Positions 15,001 through 20,942 of a stretch of DNA of 64,000 nucleotides are shown in pieces. Source of the stretch: CBDDBK01 sp965225715 (GTDB lineage: Bacteria; Bacteroidota; Bacteroidia; Cytophagales; Flammeovirgaceae); NCBI GenBank assembly GCA_965225715.1, contig CBDDBK010000004.1, positions 62,001-126,000 on the forward strand. The letters are read 5' to 3'. Numbering within the stretch: the first letter of the stretch is position 1; every line of letters starts with the position of its first letter. The notes under the pieces are model-generated. The model was not told where the DNA came from. It ran no database searches and saw nothing but the letters and a program-made list of their open reading frames with translations. The position numbers and the translations under genes are program-made.

Positions 15001-15706
15001 TTCGGGTGCTGTTGGGGTTATCAACAATGATGATTTGGCTGGCGGTATTGGTTTGCGGGTAGAGGATGGTTTTGGGGTTGAGGGGGACAGTATTGGTTTT
15101 GTTGTTTCGTTGTCGTCATTTAGTGTTGATACGGTTCGTTTTAGGTATTCTGTTGTCGGTGGTTCTGCGTTGTTGGGTTCTGATGTTGGTGGTGTTGGTG
15201 GTGTTTTTGAGTTTGTTCCGGGTGTTGTTCGGGATACTGTTCGCGTAGAGACGTTTGATGATGGTATTTATGAGTTGTTTGAGGATTTTGGTTTTGTTTT
15301 GAGTGATTTGGAGGGGGCTATTTTTCTTCGTGATGGTGCTGTAGGTCGTATTGAAGATAATGATAATTTGCCTGTTGTTAGTATTGGTGATGTATCTGTT
15401 TTAGAGGGGGATGGTGGTATTTTTTCTATTTCTTTTCCTGTTTCGTTGAGTCATGTTAGTTCTTTTGGGCTTGGTGTTTCCTACAGTAGTTTTGATAGTA
15501 GTGCTTCTGTTTCGGATTTAGATTATGTGTCTGTTGGTGGTCGTTTGGATTTTTCGTCTGGCGATAGTGTTTCTTATGTTCATGTAGGTGTTGTGGGAGA
15601 TGATGTTCGTGAGTTATCGGAGGTTTTTGGCGTTGGCATTTCGGTTTTGAATGGCGGTATTTTGGGCGATAGTATCGGTTTGGGTACTATTGTCAATGAC
15701 GATAGT
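1..15706 (+). repeat. Tandem array of 1011-bp in-frame units (15 full, 2 partial)
   Basis: Full units begin at 203 + 1011(n-1), the last full one at 14357; a sixteenth begins at 15368 and is cut at 15706. Each unit encodes domain A (113 residues, from LPVVSIGD), B (114, from LPVISVVD) and C (110, from GGIGLRVED with its preceding Ala). The spacing is exactly 1011 bp throughout, so no insertion or deletion is fixed between any copies. Copies differ only by substitutions at a limited set of sites, such as SGF/SAF, PGF/PGA, VVD/VVA, DLA/DLD, DTV/DTF, NDG/NDN. The top strand is strongly T- and G-rich: in the first 120 bases I count 51 T, 42 G, 15 A and 12 C. Confidence 0.97.
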
Positions 15707-18700
15707 ATACCAACCATTTCTATATCTGATGTTTTTCAACCAGAATCAAGTATAGATTTTACTTTCTTTACTTTTGATCTTACTTTAGACAGACCTAGTA
15801 GTGATACACTTAAAGTATTATACTCTACAGAAGATTCTACAGCTCAAGTAGTCGATAATGACTATTTAAATGTATCTGATACGATTATATTTGTGCCTGG
15901 AAGTACCCAGGAAACTGTAAGCATTCGAGTTTTTGGAGATGATAGAGTAGAGACAACAGAAATTTTTAAATTGAATTTATTAAAAACAATTGGAAACTTA
16001 GAATTTGAAGATAGTATTGGCTTAGGTTATATTATTAATGATGATTTAGCTGCTAATATATCTCTATCTATATCTAATTCGAGTACTTTAGAAGGAGATA
16101 CATTAATTTTTAATATCTTATTAAATAATAGTAGCAGTGATACTATCCGTTTTTCTTATGCTTTATTGGAAGAAACAGTTACTTTTGGAATGGATGTTTT
16201 AAATCTATCAAATACATTTTTAATATTTCCGGGAGTATCAGATACAACTTTAAGGATACCAACTATAGAAGATAATGTCTATGAACTTAATGAATATTTT
16301 ACTTTAGTTTTAGATAATCCAATAGGGGCTATTTTGACTAATGATGAGGTAAGAGGTACTATTTTAAATGATGATTTACTGCCTACAGCCTCTATTAGCG
16401 ATGTTTCTATTCTTGAAGGTAATATTGGTAGTAATACACTCTTAGTACCTGTAACTTTAAGTCACCCAAGTAATTTAAGAACTTCTTTAACTTATAGAGT
16501 ATTAGATAGTACAGCAACTACTTCTGATTTAGATTATAATGGTACTTTATTTGGACAATTAGTTTTTGAGTTAACCGATACAATTGCTTTTATTCCTATT
16601 AATATTAATGGAGACAATATTTTTGAGCAAGATGAAGTTTTTACTATTACATTATTAAGTGGTTCGAATTTATTAGGATTTACAGATACAATAGGGGTAA
16701 TAGTTATTCAAAATGATGATTTACCACCTATTTTAAGAGTACTTGATGCTCAAATTAATGAAGGTACCAATACTAACTCTATCTTATCTTTTGAAGTTAA
16801 TTTAGATAGAGAATCTGTAGATACGGTTCAATTTGAATACTTTTTAAACCAAATTGATGCTACTCCAAATTTAGATTATCTTAATCCACTTATTCCAATT
16901 AATATTACTATTTTACCTGGAGAAACATCAACTAAAGTTGATGTAGAAATTATTGGAGAGACTGATTTCGAAAGAAATGAAACTTTTAATCTTATACTCA
17001 GAAATCCTGAAAACGCTGTTTTTGAGGATAGTGTTGCAATAGGTACAATTATTAATGATGATAACAGACCAACTATTAGTATTAATAGCGTGGCAGGAAT
17101 TGAAGGAAGTACTTTAACTTTTGAAGTTACTTTATCAAACAGAACTTTTGAAAATGTTACATTTACCTATATAACCCGAGATGGAGTCTCAAGTACACCG
17201 GCTACAGTAGTTGGTAATGATTATATACCTTCTTTTGCTATGCTTACTATTATATCAGGAGGGGCTACTAATGCTTCAATATCAGTTCCTACTATGCCAG
17301 ATAATAATTTTGAAACGGATGAAGATTTTCAAGTTGTATTACTATCAGCTACTAATGCTGATATAGCTGTTGCTACTGGTTTGGGTATTATTAGAAATGA
17401 TGATGCAATAGGCACTTTAAATATAGATGATGGAACTTTGATGGAAGGTGATGATGGTCAATCATTTATGTTATTTAATATTGTTTTAACTCAATTTTCT
17501 GTTACAGGAATAAGTTTTAGATATACTACCATTGACAGTACTGCTATTGCAGGAGAAGATTATGTAAGACAAGTTGGGACTATTACTATACCTACAGGAA
17601 GAAATTCTTCTGAAATACTTGTACCTATTATAGGAGATAATAAAAGAGAAAGGGATGAAATATTTATCATTGAAATTAGTAATGTAATAGGTTTAGCTGC
17701 TGGTGATATTATAGCAAATGGTACAATTGTTAATGATGATGATCAGCCTGAAATTATTGCTGATAATGCAGAGGTGATAGAAAATATTGAAGGTGCAGGT
17801 GCTAGTGTTCTTAACTTTATAGTTAGACTAGGTAACGAGACTATAGATACAGTAAATGTCACATATGAATTAATAGCAGGAACTGCATCTCCTGGGTTTG
17901 ACTACTTAGATATATCTGGTAGTCTTACCTTTATACCAGGAGAAATAGAAAAAGAAATAAGTGTTCCTATTATAGATGATAATATATATGAGCTATCAGA
18001 ATTCTTTTCTTTACGTTTACTATCTGTTGATAGTGGTTTTATTTTGGATACTCTTGCTTTGGGTACAATATTAGACGATGATGCTGAACCCTTTGTTACA
18101 ATTAATGACACAAGTATTATTGAAGGTAATACAGGTTCTCAAATTGCTATGTTACGACTTGAACTGTCAAATCCAAGTGTTAGAGAAGTTAGGGTATTTT
18201 ATTCTACATCAGATATAAGTGCTACGGCAAGTGATGCTGATTATCTTGTGATAGGTGCTCAAGAGCTTAGATTTTTACCAGGTACTACTGTCGCATTTGC
18301 ATCTGTAGAAGTTAATGGAGATATTAATTTTGAAAGCGATGAAGTCCTTCAAGTTCGTATTACAAATGCCTTTAATAGTTCTGGTATCATTCGATCTATT
18401 GCTAGTCTTACTATAGAAAATGATGATATAGAACCTTTTATTACTCTTAGCTTAGACAGAGATACTATTGGAGAAACATTGAATAACCAAGCTATTATTC
18501 GACTTGAACTAAGTCATTTAAGCTTTAAACCAACTATTGTTAGTTTAGTTTACACTGGAACGGCTAGTTCTTTAGATTATAACTTATTACCAGGTAGAAA
18601 CTCTACTAATGTTAATGTTATAGAAATTGAAGCAGGCTTATTGTTTGGAGAGGTTATTATTTCAGCTTTAATTGATAATATATTAGAGTATCCTATTAAT

Positions 18701-19648
18701 GAATATGTTAGAATCAATATAGCTAGTGTTCAGAATGGTATTGCTTTAGAAACAGTAGATAGTGTATTTATCCTTGATAATTTAGCTATAGATACTGATG
18801 GAGATGGTTTATTAAATTCAGAAGAATTACTGATAGGCACTAATCCTTTAAATATAGATTCAGATAATGATAATATTAATGATTTTATTGAGGTTGGTAT
18901 AGATTTAGATAATCCTATAAATACAGATGAAGATAGTCTTATCAATGCTTTAGATATTGACGATGATGGAGATAATATTAATACTCTTGATGAAGATTTT
19001 AATAGCAATGATAACCCTCTAGATGATGATTTAGATAATGATGGTATTCCTAATTATTTAGATTTAGATTCTGACAACGATGGTATTCCTGATATAGAGG
19101 AGGGAGCCTTAGATGTTGATAGAGATTTAATTCCAAATTATTTAGATTTAGATAGTGATGGTGATATTCTATCTGATATAATAGAAGGAGGGGGTGCCGA
19201 TGATGATGGAGACGGTACTGTTGATAATATTATAGATACAAATGCTAATGGTTTAGCTGCTTTAGTAGATACCCTTGAAGGTGGTGAGCCTCTTCCATTG
19301 CCTGATGATGATAATAATGGAATACCTAATTATTTACAAGCTGATAATAGTAATCCGGGTAATGTATTGGTTTATGAAGGTATTTCACCAAATGGAGATG
19401 GTAAGAATGACTTTTGGCGCATTGAAGGTATTACCCAATATCCTAACAACCTTGTTCAAATTTATAACCGATGGGGACAATTAGTTTTTACTATGCGTGG
19501 TTATGATAATAACATTAATATATTTGAAGGGAAATCAAATATAGCTGCGATAGGGCGTCAAGAGTTACCGGATGGTGTTTATTATTATGTGATAGATTTA
19601 GGTATTAGTGCTAATCCTATTACTGCATTTATTATTATTACCCGTTAG
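2..19648 (+). CDS. Giant Calx-beta repeat surface protein with type IX secretion C-terminal domain (5' partial)
   Basis: The frame is open at the left edge and enters in mid-repeat, so the start lies outside; at least 6548 residues are visible. Order: 15 full plus two partial 337-residue units, each of three Calx-beta domains (recurrent VNDD, NNDD and EDND ends, DLDY and GVDY motifs); nine diverged Calx-beta-like domains (about 15707-18780); an Asp-rich region of DxDxDG-type repeats (about 18790-19350) resembling thrombospondin type 3 repeats; and a final roughly 95-residue domain with SPNGDGKND, IYNRWGQLVF and LPDGVYYYVI, the CHU_C (gliding motility-associated) sorting domain. Family knowledge: Calx-beta and type 3 repeats bind calcium, and CHU_C sends proteins through the type IX system to the surface. 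I infer a calcium-stiffened filamentous adhesin. A hairpin terminator candidate follows the stop. Ligand and true length are unknown. Confidence 0.93.
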   Translation, partial: ALLGSDVGGVGGVFEFVPGVVRDTVRVETFEDSIYELFEDFGFVLSDLEGAIFLRDGAVGRIEDNDGLPVVSIGDVSVLEGDGGIFSISFPVSLSHVSSFGLGVSYSSFDSSASVSDLDYVSVGGRLDFSSGDSVSYVHVGVVGDDVRELSEVFGVGISVLNGGILGDSIGLGTIVNDDSLPVISVVDVVVDEGNTGEVLASFVVVLSSASVDTVYYNYRTYDLSASGGVDYLAVVGSGFILPGFLSGVVDVVVYGDLAVENVERFGLSLSGVVGADTVGLGSGAVGIINNDDLAGGIGLRVEDGFGVEGDSIGFVVSLSSFSVDTVRFRYSVVGGSALLGSDVGGVGGIFEFVPGVVRDTVRVETFEDSIYELFEDFGFVLSDLEGAIFLRDAAVGRIEDNDGLPVVSIGDVSVLEGDGGIFSISFPVSLSHVSSFGVGVSYSSFDSSASVSDLDYVSVGGRLDFSSGDSVSYVHVGVVGDDVRELSEVFGVGISVLNGGILGDSIGLGTIVNDDSLPVISVVDVVVDEGNTGEVLASFVVVLSSASVDTVYYNYRTYDLSASGGVDYLAVVGSGFILPGALSGVVDVVVYGDLDVENVERFGLSLSGVVGADTVGLGSGAVGVINNDDLAGGIGLRVEDGFGVEGDSIGFVVSLSSFSVDTVRFRYSVVGGSALLGSDVGGVGGIFEFVPGVVRDTVRVETFEDSIYELFEDFGFVLSDLEGAIFLRDGAVGRIEDNDGLPVVSIGDVSVLEGDGGIFSISFPVSLSHVSSFGLGVSYSSFDSSASVSDLDYVSVGGRLDFSSGDSVSYVHVGVVGDDVRELSEVFGVGISVLNGGVLGDSIGLGTIVNDDSLPVISVVDVVVDEGNTGEVLASFVVVLSSASVDTVYYNYRTYDLSASGGVDYLAVVGSAFILPGALSGVVDVVVYGDLDVENVERFGLSLSGVVGADTVGLGSGAVGVINNDDLAGGIGLRVEDGFGVEGDSIGFVVSLSSFSVDTVRFRYSVVGGSALLGSDVGGVGGIFEFVPGVVRDTVRVETFDDGIYELFEDFGFVLSDLEGAIFLRDAAVGRIEDNDGLPVVSIGDVSVLEGDGGIFSISFPVSLSHVSSFGLGVSYSSFDSSASVSDLDYVSVGGRLDFSSGDSVSYVHVGVVGDDVRELSEVFGVGISVLNGGVLGDSIGLGTIVNDDSLPVISVVDVVVDEGNTGEVLASFVVVLSSASVDTVYYNYRTYDLSASGGVDYLAVVGSGFILPGFLSGVVDVVVYGDLAVENVERFGLSLSGVVGADTFGLGSGAVGVINNDDLAGGIGLRVEDGFGVEGDSIGFVVSLSSFSVDTVRFRYSVVGGSALLGSDVGGVGGIFEFVPGVVRDTVRVETFEDSIYELFEDFGFVLSDLEGAIFLRDAAVGRIEDNDNLPVVSIGDVSVLEGDGGIFSISFPVSLSHVSSFGLGVSYSSFDSSASVSDLDYVSVGGRLDFSSGDSVSYVHVGVVGDDVRELSEVFGVGISVLNGGVLGDSIGLGTIVNDDSLPVISVVDVVVDEGNTGEVLASFVVVLSSASVDTVYYNYRTYDLSASGGVDYLAVVGSAFILPGALSGVVAVVVYGDLDVENVERFGLSLSGVVGADTFGLGSGAVGVINNDDLAGGIGLRVEDGFGVEGDSIGFVVSLSSFSVDTVRFRYSVVGGSALLGSDVGGVGGIFEFVPGVVRDTVRVETFDDGIYELFEDFGFVLSDLEGAIFLRDAAVGRIEDNDGLPVVSIGDVSVLEGDGGIFSISFPVSLSHVSSFGLGVSYSSFDSSASVSDLDYVSVGGRLDFSSGDSVSYVHVGVVGDDVRELSEVFGVGISVLNGGILGDSIGLGTIVNDDSLPVISVVDVVVDEGNTGEVLASFVVVLSSASVDTVYYNYRTYDLSASGGVDYLAVVGSGFILPGFLSGVVDVVVYGDLAVENVERFGLSLSGVVGADTVGLGSGAVGIINNDDLAGGIGLRVEDGFGVEGDSIGFVVSLSSFSVDTVRFRYSVVGGSALLGSDVGGVGGVFEFVPGVVRDTVRVETFEDSIYELFEDFGFVLSDLEGAIFLRDGAVGRIEDNDGLPVVSIGDVSVLEGDGGIFSISFPVSLSHVSSFGLGVSYSSFDSSASVSDLDYVSVGGRLDFSSGDSVSYVHVGVVGDDVRELSEVFGVGISVLNGGVLGDSIGLGTIVNDDSLPVISVVDVVVDEGNTGEVLASFVVVLSSASVDTVYYNYRTYDLSASGGVDYLAVVGSAFILPGALSGVVAVVVYGDLDVENVERFGLSLSGVVGADTFGLGSGAVGVINNDDLAGGIGLRVEDGFGVEGDSIGFVVSLSSFSVDTVRFRYSVVGGSALLGSDVGGVGGVFEFVPGVVRDTVRVETFEDSIYELFEDFGFVLSDLEGAIFLRDGAVGRIEDNDGLPVVSIGDVSVLEGDGGIFSISFPVSLSHVSSFGLGVSYSSFDSSASVSDLDYVSVGGRLDFSSGDSVSYVHVGVVGDDVRELSEVFGVGISVLNGGILGDSIGLGTIVNDDSLPVISVVDVVVDEGNTGEVLASFVVVLSSASVDTVYYNYRTYDLSASGGVDYLAVVGSAFILPGALSGVVAVVVYGDLAVENVERFGLSLSGVVGADTVGLGSGAVGVINNDDLAGGIGLRVEDGFGVEGDSIGFVVSLSSFSVDTVRFRYSVVGGSALLGSDVGGVGGIFEFVPGVVRDTVRVETFEDSIYELFEDFGFVLSDLEGAIFLRDGAVGRIEDNDGLPVVSIGDVSVLEGDGGIFSISFPVSLSHVSSFGLGVSYSSFDSSASVSDLDYVSVGGRLDFSSGDSVSYVHVGVVGDDVRELSEVFGVGISVLNGGILGDSIGLGTIVNDDSLPVISVVDVVVDEGNTGEVLASFVVVLSSASVDTVYYNYRTYDLSASGGVDYLAVVGSGFILPGFLSGVVDVVVYGDLAVENVERFGLSLSGVVGADTFGLGSGAVGIINNDDLAGGIGLRVEDGFGVEGDSIGFVVSLSSFSVDTVRFRYSVVGGSALLGSDVGGVGGVFEFVPGVVRDTVRVETFDDSIYELFEDFGFVLSDLEGAIFLRDGAVGRIEDNDGLPVVSIGDVSVLEGDGGIFSISFPVSLSHVSSFGLGVSYSSFDSSASVSDLDYVSVGGRLDFSSGDSVSYVHVGVVGDDVRELSEVFGVGISVLNGGVLGDSIGLGTIVNDDSLPVISVVDVVVDEGNTGEVLASFVVVLSSASVDTVYYNYRTYDLSASGGVDYLAVVGSGFILPGALSGVVAVVVYGDLDVENVERFGLSLSGVVGADTFGLGSGAVGVINNDDLAGGIGLRVEDGFGVEGDSIGFVVSLSSFSVDTVRFRYSVVGGSALLGSDVGGVGGIFEFVPGVVRDTVRVETFEDSIYELFEDFGFVLSDLEGAIFLRDGAVGRIEDNDGLPVVSIGDVSVLEGDGGIFSISFPVSLSHVSSFGLGVSYSSFDSSASVSDLDYVSVGGRLDFSSGDSVSYVHVGVVGDDVRELSEVFGVGISVLNGGVLGDSIGLGTIVNDDSLPVISVVDVVVDEGNTGEVLASFVVVLSSASVDTVYYNYRTYDLSASGGVDYLAVVGSAFILPGALSGVVDVVVYGDLDVENVERFGLSLSGVVGADTVGLGSGAVGVINNDDLAGGIGLRVEDGFGVEGDSIGFVVSLSSFSVDTVRFRYSVVGGSALLGSDVGGVGGIFEFVPGVVRDTVRVETFEDGIYELFEDFGFVLSDLEGAIFLRDGAVGRIEDNDGLPVVSIGDVSVLEGDGGIFSISFPVSLSHVSSFGLGVSYSSFDSSASVSDLDYVSVGGRLDFSSGDSVSYVHVGVVGDDVRELSEVFGVGISVLNGGVLGDSIGLGTIVNDDSLPVISVVDVVVDEGNTGEVLASFVVVLSSASVDTVYYNYRTYDLSASGGVDYLAVVGSAFILPGFLSGVVDVVVYGDLAVENVERFGLSLSGVVGADTFGLGSGAVGVINNDDLAGGIGLRVEDGFGVEGDSIGFVVSLSSFSVDTVRFRYSVVGGSALLGSDVGGVGGIFEFVPGVVRDTVRVETFEDSIYELFEDFGFVLSDLEGAIFLRDGAVGRIEDNDNLPVVSIGDVSVLEGDGGIFSISFPVSLSHVSSFGLGVSYSSFDSSASVSDLDYVSVGGRLDFSSGDSVSYVHVGVVGDDVRELSEVFGVGISVLNGGVLGDSIGLGTIVNDDSLPVISVVDVVVDEGNTGEVLASFVVVLSSASVDTVYYNYRTYDLSASGGVDYLAVVGSAFILPGALSGVVDVVVYGDLDVENVERFGLSLSGVVGADTFGLGSGAVGVINNDDLAGGIGLRVEDGFGVEGDSIGFVVSLSSFSVDTVRFRYSVVGGSALLGSDVGGVGGIFEFVPGVVRDTVRVETFEDSIYELFEDFGFVLSDLEGAIFLRDGAVGRIEDNDGLPVVSIGDVSVLEGDGGIFSISFPVSLSHVSSFGLGVSYSSFDSSASVSDLDYVSVGGRLDFSSGDSVSYVHVGVVGDDVRELSEVFGVGISVLNGGILGDSIGLGTIVNDDSLPVISVVDVVVDEGNTGEVLASFVVVLSSASVDTVYYNYRTYDLSASGGVDYLAVVGSGFILPGALSGVVAVVVYGDLDVENVERFGLSLSGVVGADTFGLGSGAVGVINNDDLAGGIGLRVEDGFGVEGDSIGFVVSLSSFSVDTVRFRYSVVGGSALLGSDVGGVGGIFEFVPGVVRDTVRVETFEDSIYELFEDFGFVLSDLEGAIFLRDGAVGRIEDNDGLPVVSIGDVSVLEGDGGIFSISFPVSLSHVSSFGLGVSYSSFDSSASVSDLDYVSVGGRLDFSSGDSVSYVHVGVVGDDVRELSEVFGVGISVLNGGVLGDSIGLGTIVNDDSLPVISVVDVVVDEGNTGEVLASFVVVLSSASVDTVYYNYRTYDLSASGGVDYLAVVGSAFILPGALSGVVDVVVYGDLDVENVERFGLSLSGVVGADTFGLGSGAVGVINNDDLAGGIGLRVEDGFGVEGDSIGFVVSLSSFSVDTVRFRYSVVGGSALLGSDVGGVGGVFEFVPGVVRDTVRVETFDDGIYELFEDFGFVLSDLEGAIFLRDGAVGRIEDNDNLPVVSIGDVSVLEGDGGIFSISFPVSLSHVSSFGLGVSYSSFDSSASVSDLDYVSVGGRLDFSSGDSVSYVHVGVVGDDVRELSEVFGVGISVLNGGILGDSIGLGTIVNDDSIPTISISDVFQPESSIDFTFFTFDLTLDRPSSDTLKVLYSTEDSTAQVVDNDYLNVSDTIIFVPGSTQETVSIRVFGDDRVETTEIFKLNLLKTIGNLEFEDSIGLGYIINDDLAANISLSISNSSTLEGDTLIFNILLNNSSSDTIRFSYALLEETVTFGMDVLNLSNTFLIFPGVSDTTLRIPTIEDNVYELNEYFTLVLDNPIGAILTNDEVRGTILNDDLLPTASISDVSILEGNIGSNTLLVPVTLSHPSNLRTSLTYRVLDSTATTSDLDYNGTLFGQLVFELTDTIAFIPININGDNIFEQDEVFTITLLSGSNLLGFTDTIGVIVIQNDDLPPILRVLDAQINEGTNTNSILSFEVNLDRESVDTVQFEYFLNQIDATPNLDYLNPLIPINITILPGETSTKVDVEIIGETDFERNETFNLILRNPENAVFEDSVAIGTIINDDNRPTISINSVAGIEGSTLTFEVTLSNRTFENVTFTYITRDGVSSTPATVVGNDYIPSFAMLTIISGGATNASISVPTMPDNNFETDEDFQVVLLSATNADIAVATGLGIIRNDDAIGTLNIDDGTLMEGDDGQSFMLFNIVLTQFSVTGISFRYTTIDSTAIAGEDYVRQVGTITIPTGRNSSEILVPIIGDNKRERDEIFIIEISNVIGLAAGDIIANGTIVNDDDQPEIIADNAEVIENIEGAGASVLNFIVRLGNETIDTVNVTYELIAGTASPGFDYLDISGSLTFIPGEIEKEISVPIIDDNIYELSEFFSLRLLSVDSGFILDTLALGTILDDDAEPFVTINDTSIIEGNTGSQIAMLRLELSNPSVREVRVFYSTSDISATASDADYLVIGAQELRFLPGTTVAFASVEVNGDINFESDEVLQVRITNAFNSSGIIRSIASLTIENDDIEPFITLSLDRDTIGETLNNQAIIRLELSHLSFKPTIVSLVYTGTASSLDYNLLPGRNSTNVNVIEIEAGLLFGEVIISALIDNILEYPINEYVRINIASVQNGIALETVDSVFILDNLAIDTDGDGLLNSEELLIGTNPLNIDSDNDNINDFIEVGIDLDNPINTDEDSLINALDIDDDGDNINTLDEDFNSNDNPLDDDLDNDGIPNYLDLDSDNDGIPDIEEGALDVDRDLIPNYLDLDSDGDILSDIIEGGGADDDGDGTVDNIIDTNANGLAALVDTLEGGEPLPLPDDDNNGIPNYLQADNSNPGNVLVYEGISPNGDGKNDFWRIEGITQYPNNLVQIYNRWGQLVFTMRGYDNNINIFEGKSNIAAIGRQELPDGVYYYVIDLGISANPITAFIIITR
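15707..16723 (+). other. Diverged AT-rich copy of the repeat unit (domains B', C', A')
   Basis: Right after the array the protein continues with three domains that align in order with B, C and A of the unit. B' (15707-16048) is 114 codons and C' (16049-16378) is 110 codons, the same lengths as B and C; A' (16379-16723) is 115 against 113. Matching positions include DTIRFSYA against DTVRFRYS, NVYELNEYF against SIYELFEDF, LSHPSN against LSHVSS, and TTSDLDY against SVSDLDY. Codon use here is the AT-rich type of the rest of the window (tta, aga), unlike the ttg/cgt-rich array. Confidence 0.85.
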
Positions 19649-19792
19649 AATTATAGATAGAAAAATGTTATCAAAGGAGTATTCATAATTATTTGAAATT
19701 GAACTATAGAATAGCTGATTATTGATAGCCAATAATATATATAAATTTTAAAACTAATCTTATTAGAAGTGTTAAGAAAAATTTCCATTAGA

Positions 19793-19830
19793 AGCGTATA
19801 CTTAAAAACTATACGCTTTATTTATTTATA
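19793..19830 (+). terminator. Hairpin terminator candidate downstream of the giant adhesin gene
   Basis: An 8-bp perfect stem, AGCGTATA paired with TATACGCT, with a 9-base loop (19793-19817), is followed by a T-rich run TTTATTTATTTAT. It lies about 145 bases after the adhesin stop and before the rhomboid gene, so it would separate the two units. Confidence 0.6.
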
Positions 19831-19905
19831 ATCGTATTTTTAATTAATTTACAAAATCATAACAAATTAAATTCAGCCTCAAGTAGCTTTAAAAGAATAA
19901 AATAA

Positions 19906-20502
19906 ATGAGAATTCAATATAATGCTCCAATTACCCTGACTTATACTTTAATAACAGGTTTAGTACTTATACTTACCAACTATTTTCCTGAATTAAAGAC
20001 TTATTTTATTATTTATCCTCAAATGAATTATGGAGAAATATCAAGCTATTTTCGACTTTTTACGCATGTAATTGGTCATGGAAATATGAATCATTTTGTT
20101 GGGAATTTTACATTTATATTATTATTGGGCCCCATATTAGAAGAAAAATACAGTTCTAAAAGAATTTTAGCAATGATTATAGTAACAGCTTTGATTACCA
20201 GTATATTGACTATAGCTTTTTCTTCTCACGCTTTACTAGGGGCTAGTGGTATCGTGTTTATGTTTATTATTTTAAGTTCTGTAACTAATTTAAGCAAAGG
20301 TAGAATACCATTGACTTTTATTTTAATTACTGGTTTCTTTTTGGGTAAAGAAGTTGTTAACATGGTCAATGAGGATAGTATTTCCCAAAGTGCTCATATT
20401 ATTGGTGGCATCTGTGGTGGTATCTTTGGATTTATCTATGATAGAAAAAGCAAAAATGAAACCCCAAGTCTTTCTGAACCTATACAAATTACAGAGCCAT
20501 AG
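19906..20502 (+). CDS. Rhomboid family intramembrane serine protease
   Basis: A 198-residue polytopic membrane protein. Rhomboid signatures are all present: NHFVGN (residues 62-67) in the second segment, LGASG with the nucleophile Ser114, and SAHIIGG with the partner His164. Family knowledge: these proteases cut transmembrane segments of membrane-anchored proteins inside the inner membrane. About six hydrophobic segments fit the minimal bacterial form, and the last 20 residues are a short polar tail. The ATG at 19906 follows an A-rich stretch with no Shine-Dalgarno, usual for Bacteroidota. It stands alone between a terminator and a 440-base spacer, so no substrate is suggested by context. Confidence 0.9.
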   Translation: MRIQYNAPITLTYTLITGLVLILTNYFPELKTYFIIYPQMNYGEISSYFRLFTHVIGHGNMNHFVGNFTFILLLGPILEEKYSSKRILAMIIVTALITSILTIAFSSHALLGASGIVFMFIILSSVTNLSKGRIPLTFILITGFFLGKEVVNMVNEDSISQSAHIIGGICGGIFGFIYDRKSKNETPSLSEPIQITEP

Positions 20503-20942
20503 AGCCTATTCATTAAATTTGTACATAAGTAAAGACTTTTGCATCTATATTACCAATGACTTATGAGTATAAAGAGATAGAATTTTTTATAAATTTATAA
20601 TTAAACTTTTAGTCTTCTTTTAAAAATGTTATAAATATCTGAAAATCAATTTTTTAACAAAAACAAGAAAAGTTATAAAATTATGATTATCAGAACCTTA
20701 TGATATTTTAAAATTTAACTTAAATTGCAAGGTTTTTAACCTAAAACAGGCATTACTTGCATATTTTGAACACATCTTTTTTTAATCTTATTTTTCTTAA
20801 GCCAAATAATAAACTATAAATATTTGGTAATCAAAATATTAGTATAGCATATTTTAAATTTTTTCTTTAATAACTGTTTTAAGGCTTTTTAAGGGACGAC
20901 TGATTAGGATAAAACAAGATATTTCTTATACATTCTATTGCT
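20503..20942. other. Intergenic spacer between convergent genes
   Basis: Very AT-rich sequence between the rhomboid gene (plus) and crcB (minus). I find no convincing ORF, RNA gene or copy of the dispersed repeat. A TAAATTTG octamer just after the rhomboid stop matches the Bacteroidota -7 consensus TAnnTTTG but has no matching upstream box and no gene to drive. Confidence 0.5.

Noticed and set aside
486..15248. Thirty regularly spaced frames (140 and 60 codons) in another plus-strand frame of the array, encoding Leu/Val/Trp-rich hydrophobic peptides
   Set aside because: They recur with the 1011-bp unit and follow from the T/G-rich, A-poor sequence that rarely makes stop codons in any frame. 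No independent start signal or codon constraint is visible.
1..15706. Tandem array considered as CRISPR or as satellite DNA
   Set aside because: Units are long, contiguous, in frame and coding; there are no short repeats with unique spacers.
17902..19008. Minus-strand frames under the 3' part of the adhesin gene
   Set aside because: Ser/Ile-rich shadows opposite a clearly coding frame with recognisable domains.
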